Part shown: piece by piece, positions 61,590 to 64,000 of the stretch | Position numbering within the stretch: the stretch's first letter is position 1 | How the letters are laid out: each line of letters begins with the position of its first letter | Assembly (NCBI RefSeq): GCF_020169335.1 | Contig: NZ_JAIEZN010000001.1 | Coordinates: 1,629,426 to 1,693,425 of the forward strand | Length of the DNA stretch: 64,000 nucleotides | Origin: Devosia aquimaris | GTDB taxonomy: Bacteria > Pseudomonadota > Alphaproteobacteria > Rhizobiales > Devosiaceae | Direction of reading: 5' to 3' | Program-made: the position numbers and the translations under genes | The notes under the pieces: generated by a model | The model's input: only the letters and a program-made list of their open reading frames with translations | What the model was told of the DNA's origin: nothing | Database searches by the model: none

Positions 61590-62875
61590 GCCTTGCGCAG
61601 CAGTTCATGCGCAAGGGCGTGGTAGATGCCTTCCTTGCAGATGCCGCGCGAGACCGCCGAGGCGACCACCGCACACACCATCACCGGGAAGATCATCCCG
61701 TGGTTGCCCGTCATCTCGATTACGATCACCACCGCCGTGATCGGCGCCTGCAAGACAGCCGCCAGATAGGCGGCCATGCACATGATGGCCAGGGCGCCGA
61801 TCGGGATCTGCAGCGGCCCCTGCAACAGGCTGGCAATCCCAGCGCCGACAGATAGAGACGGCGAAAAGATGCCGCCCGGAATGCCGCTGATCGACGTGAC
61901 CATGGTGGCGATCAGCTTGAGCGGGCCAAACAGCCCCGTCACCTCTTCACCGGCCAGAATGGCCTTGGCCTGCTCGGCGCTGGTGCCAAAGGCCGCGCCG
62001 CCAGTCGCCACCCCACAGAGGGCCACGATCAGCCCACAGCCCAGCGCGAACACGACCGGATGCTGCCGCACCAGCGCGCCCGCGCGGCCAGGGAGACCGA
62101 CGGCAAAGGCAATGACAACGCGGCTGAATCCGCCACCAGCCAGCCCGCACACCACACCCACCACCGGCACCGCCAGCCAATGAGTGCCCAGGGCCAGCGT
62201 CACGCTGGAGCGGCCGAAATAGGTGTAATCGCCCAGGATCGCCAGCGAGGTCAGCCCTGCGACGATCACCGTGCCCAACACCAACCCGCTGGTCCGCAGC
62301 TCAAAGGAACGGCTCATCTCTTCGATGCCGAACACAATGCCGGCCAATGGGGCATTGAAGGCTGCCGCAACGCCTGCCGCACCGCCAGCGAGCAGCAACC
62401 CCGGCTGCCGGTGCGGCGCGAAGCGACCCAGGAAATACATGATCGAGGCGCCCACCTGCACGGTCGGCCCCTCGCGCCCTGCGGAAGCACCAATGGCCAG
62501 GCCGGCGGTCAACAGCCCCATCTTGGCTATAGCCAGTCGCAGCGACACCAGTTTCTGCTTGGCCCCGGGATCGCTCAACTGGCGCGCCGCAATCACCTGC
62601 GGAATGCCGCTCCCCTGTGCACCATCAAAATAGCGCTTGGTAACCCAGGCCAGCAGGGCAAAGCCCAGCGGCGTCACCAGCAAGGGCAGATAGGGCCACT
62701 GTCGCGCCACCACAAAGAACCAGGACTGTGCGCCGTCGGCCAGGAAGGCCATGGCCACCGCCGCCAGCCCCACCAACACACCGCCCAGCATGAACAGCGC
62801 CCGTCGCCGCAACCGCGGCAGCCAGATGCGATTCCAGCGCAATGCCAGCGCCTGTTTGAAGCTGCGCGAACCCAT
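61565..62875 (-). CDS. ClC-family chloride channel/transporter
   Basis: The 436-residue product has about 10 membrane helices and the ion-pathway motifs: GSGIPQV, GREGPTVQVGASIM with the gating glutamate, and GIPGGIFSPSLSVGAGIASLL. No cytosolic CBS domains are present, as in EcClC-type proteins. Whether it is a channel or a Cl-/H+ exchanger is not decidable here. It lies downstream of gnd, separated by a terminator, and overlaps the GNAT gene tail to tail. Confidence 0.92.
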   Translation of the reverse strand: MGSRSFKQALALRWNRIWLPRLRRRALFMLGGVLVGLAAVAMAFLADGAQSWFFVVARQWPYLPLLVTPLGFALLAWVTKRYFDGAQGSGIPQVIAARQLSDPGAKQKLVSLRLAIAKMGLLTAGLAIGASAGREGPTVQVGASIMYFLGRFAPHRQPGLLLAGGAAGVAAAFNAPLAGIVFGIEEMSRSFELRTSGLVLGTVIVAGLTSLAILGDYTYFGRSSVTLALGTHWLAVPVVGVVCGLAGGGFSRVVIAFAVGLPGRAGALVRQHPVVFALGCGLIVALCGVATGGAAFGTSAEQAKAILAGEEVTGLFGPLKLIATMVTSISGIPGGIFSPSLSVGAGIASLLQGPLQIPIGALAIMCMAAYLAAVLQAPITAVVIVIEMTGNHGMIFPVMVCAVVASAVSRGICKEGIYHALAHELLRKAHKARNIT

Positions 62876-62896
62876 GACTCTTCCAGACAGAAATGC

Positions 62897-62924
62897 AAAA
62901 GGCGCCGGGGTGAACCGGCGCCTT
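62897..62924 (-). terminator. Intrinsic terminator of gnd
   Basis: AAGGCGCCGG and CCGGCGCCTT (62899-62924) form a 10-bp stem with a six-base loop, followed on the minus strand by TTTTGCATTT. It lies 20 bp after the gnd stop. Confidence 0.85.
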
Positions 62925-62943
62925 CCTTAAATCACTCAGAGGC

Positions 62944-64000
62944 TCACTTGCCCAGCGTTGATGGCCAGGTGCCGTGCAGGTCCGTGCCGCGGCCGACGAT
63001 CTCGAAGCCATGTGCGCCGAAGAAGTCACGCTGGCCCTGGATCAAATTGGCTGTGCCCTGGCCCTGGCGGTAGCTGTCGAAGTAGCTGAGCGCCGCAGAC
63101 AGGCAGATCATGGGGAATTCGCCGGTGGCAGCGGCGGCCACAACCTTGCGCAGGCTGGGGTGGCTGTCCTTCATGATGGCGACGAAATCGGGCACCACCA
63201 GCAGGTTGGTATTGCCACCCTTGGCATAGGCCGAGCTCATCTGATCGAGGAAACGTGAGCGGATGATGCAGCCGGCGCGCCAGATCTTGGCGATGGTGGC
63301 CAGCGGCAGCGCCCAGCCGTTTTCTTCCGATGCCTTGGCAATCACCGCAAAGCCCTGGGCATAGCTGACAATCTTGCCGGCCAGCAGCGCCTTTTCCAGC
63401 TCGGCCAGGGTCACGTCGGTCTTGGCGCGATCGGGCTTGCCATAGATGGCCTCGGCCGCCACGCGCTCATCCTTGCGCGACGAGATCGAGCGGGCCGCCA
63501 CGGCGCCCTCGATGGCCGTTGCCGGCACGCCCATCTGCTGGGCAGCAATGGCGGACCAGACGCCGGTGCCCTTCTGGCCGGCCTTGTCGAGAATCAGCTC
63601 GACCAGCGGCTTGCCGGTTTCGCCATCGACGGCGTCCAGCACATGGCCGGTGATTTCGATGAGATAGGAGTTGAGCGGGCCCTTGTTCCATTCCTTGAAC
63701 ACGGCGGCGCAATCCTTGGGCGACATGCCCAGGCCATCGCGCATCACGCCATAGACTTCGGCGATCATCTGCATGTCGCCATATTCAATGCCGTTGTGGA
63801 TGGTCTTGACGAAGTGGCCGGCGCCACCTTCGCCCAGATAGGCGCAGCAGCTCTCGCCATTGAACTTGGCGGCGATCGCGGTCAGCACGGCCTCGGCATT
63901 GTGCCACTGCTCCTTGGAGCCGCCCACCATGATGGAGGGACCGTGACGGGCGCCTTCTTCACCACCCGAAACGCCGACGCCCAGATAACCGATGCCCTTG
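62944..64000 (-). CDS. gnd: 6-phosphogluconate dehydrogenase, N-terminus cut by window edge
   Basis: The open frame reaches the right edge and gives about 352 residues. Visible motifs are GVSGGEEGARHGPSIM, the catalytic FVKTIHNGIEYGDMQMIAE, and the helical C-terminal domain with LDKAGQKGTGVWSAIAAQQMGVP and SSRKDERVAA. The enzyme oxidises 6-phosphogluconate to ribulose-5-phosphate with NADP in the pentose phosphate pathway. The N-terminal NADP-binding domain lies outside the window. The C-terminus is typical (YRQGQGTANLIQGQRDFFGAHGFE). Confidence 0.97.
   Translation of the reverse strand, partial: KGIGYLGVGVSGGEEGARHGPSIMVGGSKEQWHNAEAVLTAIAAKFNGESCCAYLGEGGAGHFVKTIHNGIEYGDMQMIAEVYGVMRDGLGMSPKDCAAVFKEWNKGPLNSYLIEITGHVLDAVDGETGKPLVELILDKAGQKGTGVWSAIAAQQMGVPATAIEGAVAARSISSRKDERVAAEAIYGKPDRAKTDVTLAELEKALLAGKIVSYAQGFAVIAKASEENGWALPLATIAKIWRAGCIIRSRFLDQMSSAYAKGGNTNLLVVPDFVAIMKDSHPSLRKVVAAAATGEFPMICLSAALSYFDSYRQGQGTANLIQGQRDFFGAHGFEIVGRGTDLHGTWPSTLGK

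Overview
The window is a high-GC chromosomal segment of an alphaproteobacterium, most likely a Devosia-like member of the Hyphomicrobiales. The evidence is gene content: folE next to a stand-alone hisI, a DUF3126 gene beside cysE, a PAS_5 protein, a DUF2336 protein, a GTA-type spike base protein and two small transglutaminase-like cysteine peptidases. The assignment is inferred from family distribution; no rRNA gene is present.

Layout. 1-5.0 kb: the right end of an integrated island, with a MobV/Pre-like gene, hsdR and the start of hsdM on the minus strand, ending at a 3' fragment of a tRNA-Thr gene that looks like an attachment site. 5.2-7.5 kb: a secreted FG-GAP protein, then two phage/GTA-type spike genes, the second apparently cut short. 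7.5-16 kb: the first polysaccharide block. A four-gene minus operon (PRPP-dependent phosphoribosyltransferase, HAD phosphatase, hexapeptide acyltransferase, flippase) diverges from a GT2 glycosyltransferase and an O-antigen polymerase/ligase-like gene. An initiating sugar transferase, UDP-xylose synthase and an SDR epimerase follow on the minus strand. 16-29 kb: a type I secretion ABC transporter and adaptor beside a 3025-residue modular substrate built from RTX blocks, five beta-helix modules and a C-terminal FG-GAP domain. 29-34.4 kb: the second polysaccharide block (unknown anchored protein, O-antigen ligase, PP2A-like phosphatase, Wzc-type tyrosine kinase).

34.4-46 kb holds a gene-poor stretch, small exported proteins, NAD kinase, DUF2336, a lytic transglycosylase, a nitroreductase, a pair of unrecognised exported proteins, and the UDP-glucuronate genes uge and ugd. 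46-64 kb is mostly housekeeping: arfB, thrS, yidD, an IscU-like scaffold, folE, hisI, rhomboid, PAS and PilZ proteins, a second cysteine peptidase, cysE, an alpha/beta hydrolase, a CHCC zinc-finger protein, an FAD monooxygenase, an MFS exporter, a GNAT, a ClC channel and a partial gnd.

How the genes fit together: Ugd makes UDP-glucuronate, which Uge can convert to UDP-galacturonate and Uxs to UDP-xylose. The initiating transferase, GT2, flippase, two Wzy/WaaL-like proteins and the tyrosine kinase form most of a Wzx/Wzy-type export pathway, although no Wza-type outer-membrane exporter is visible. The phosphoribosyltransferase/HAD pair may add ribofuranose to the glycan. The giant type I substrate sits between the two polysaccharide blocks, suggesting a shared cell-surface or biofilm role.
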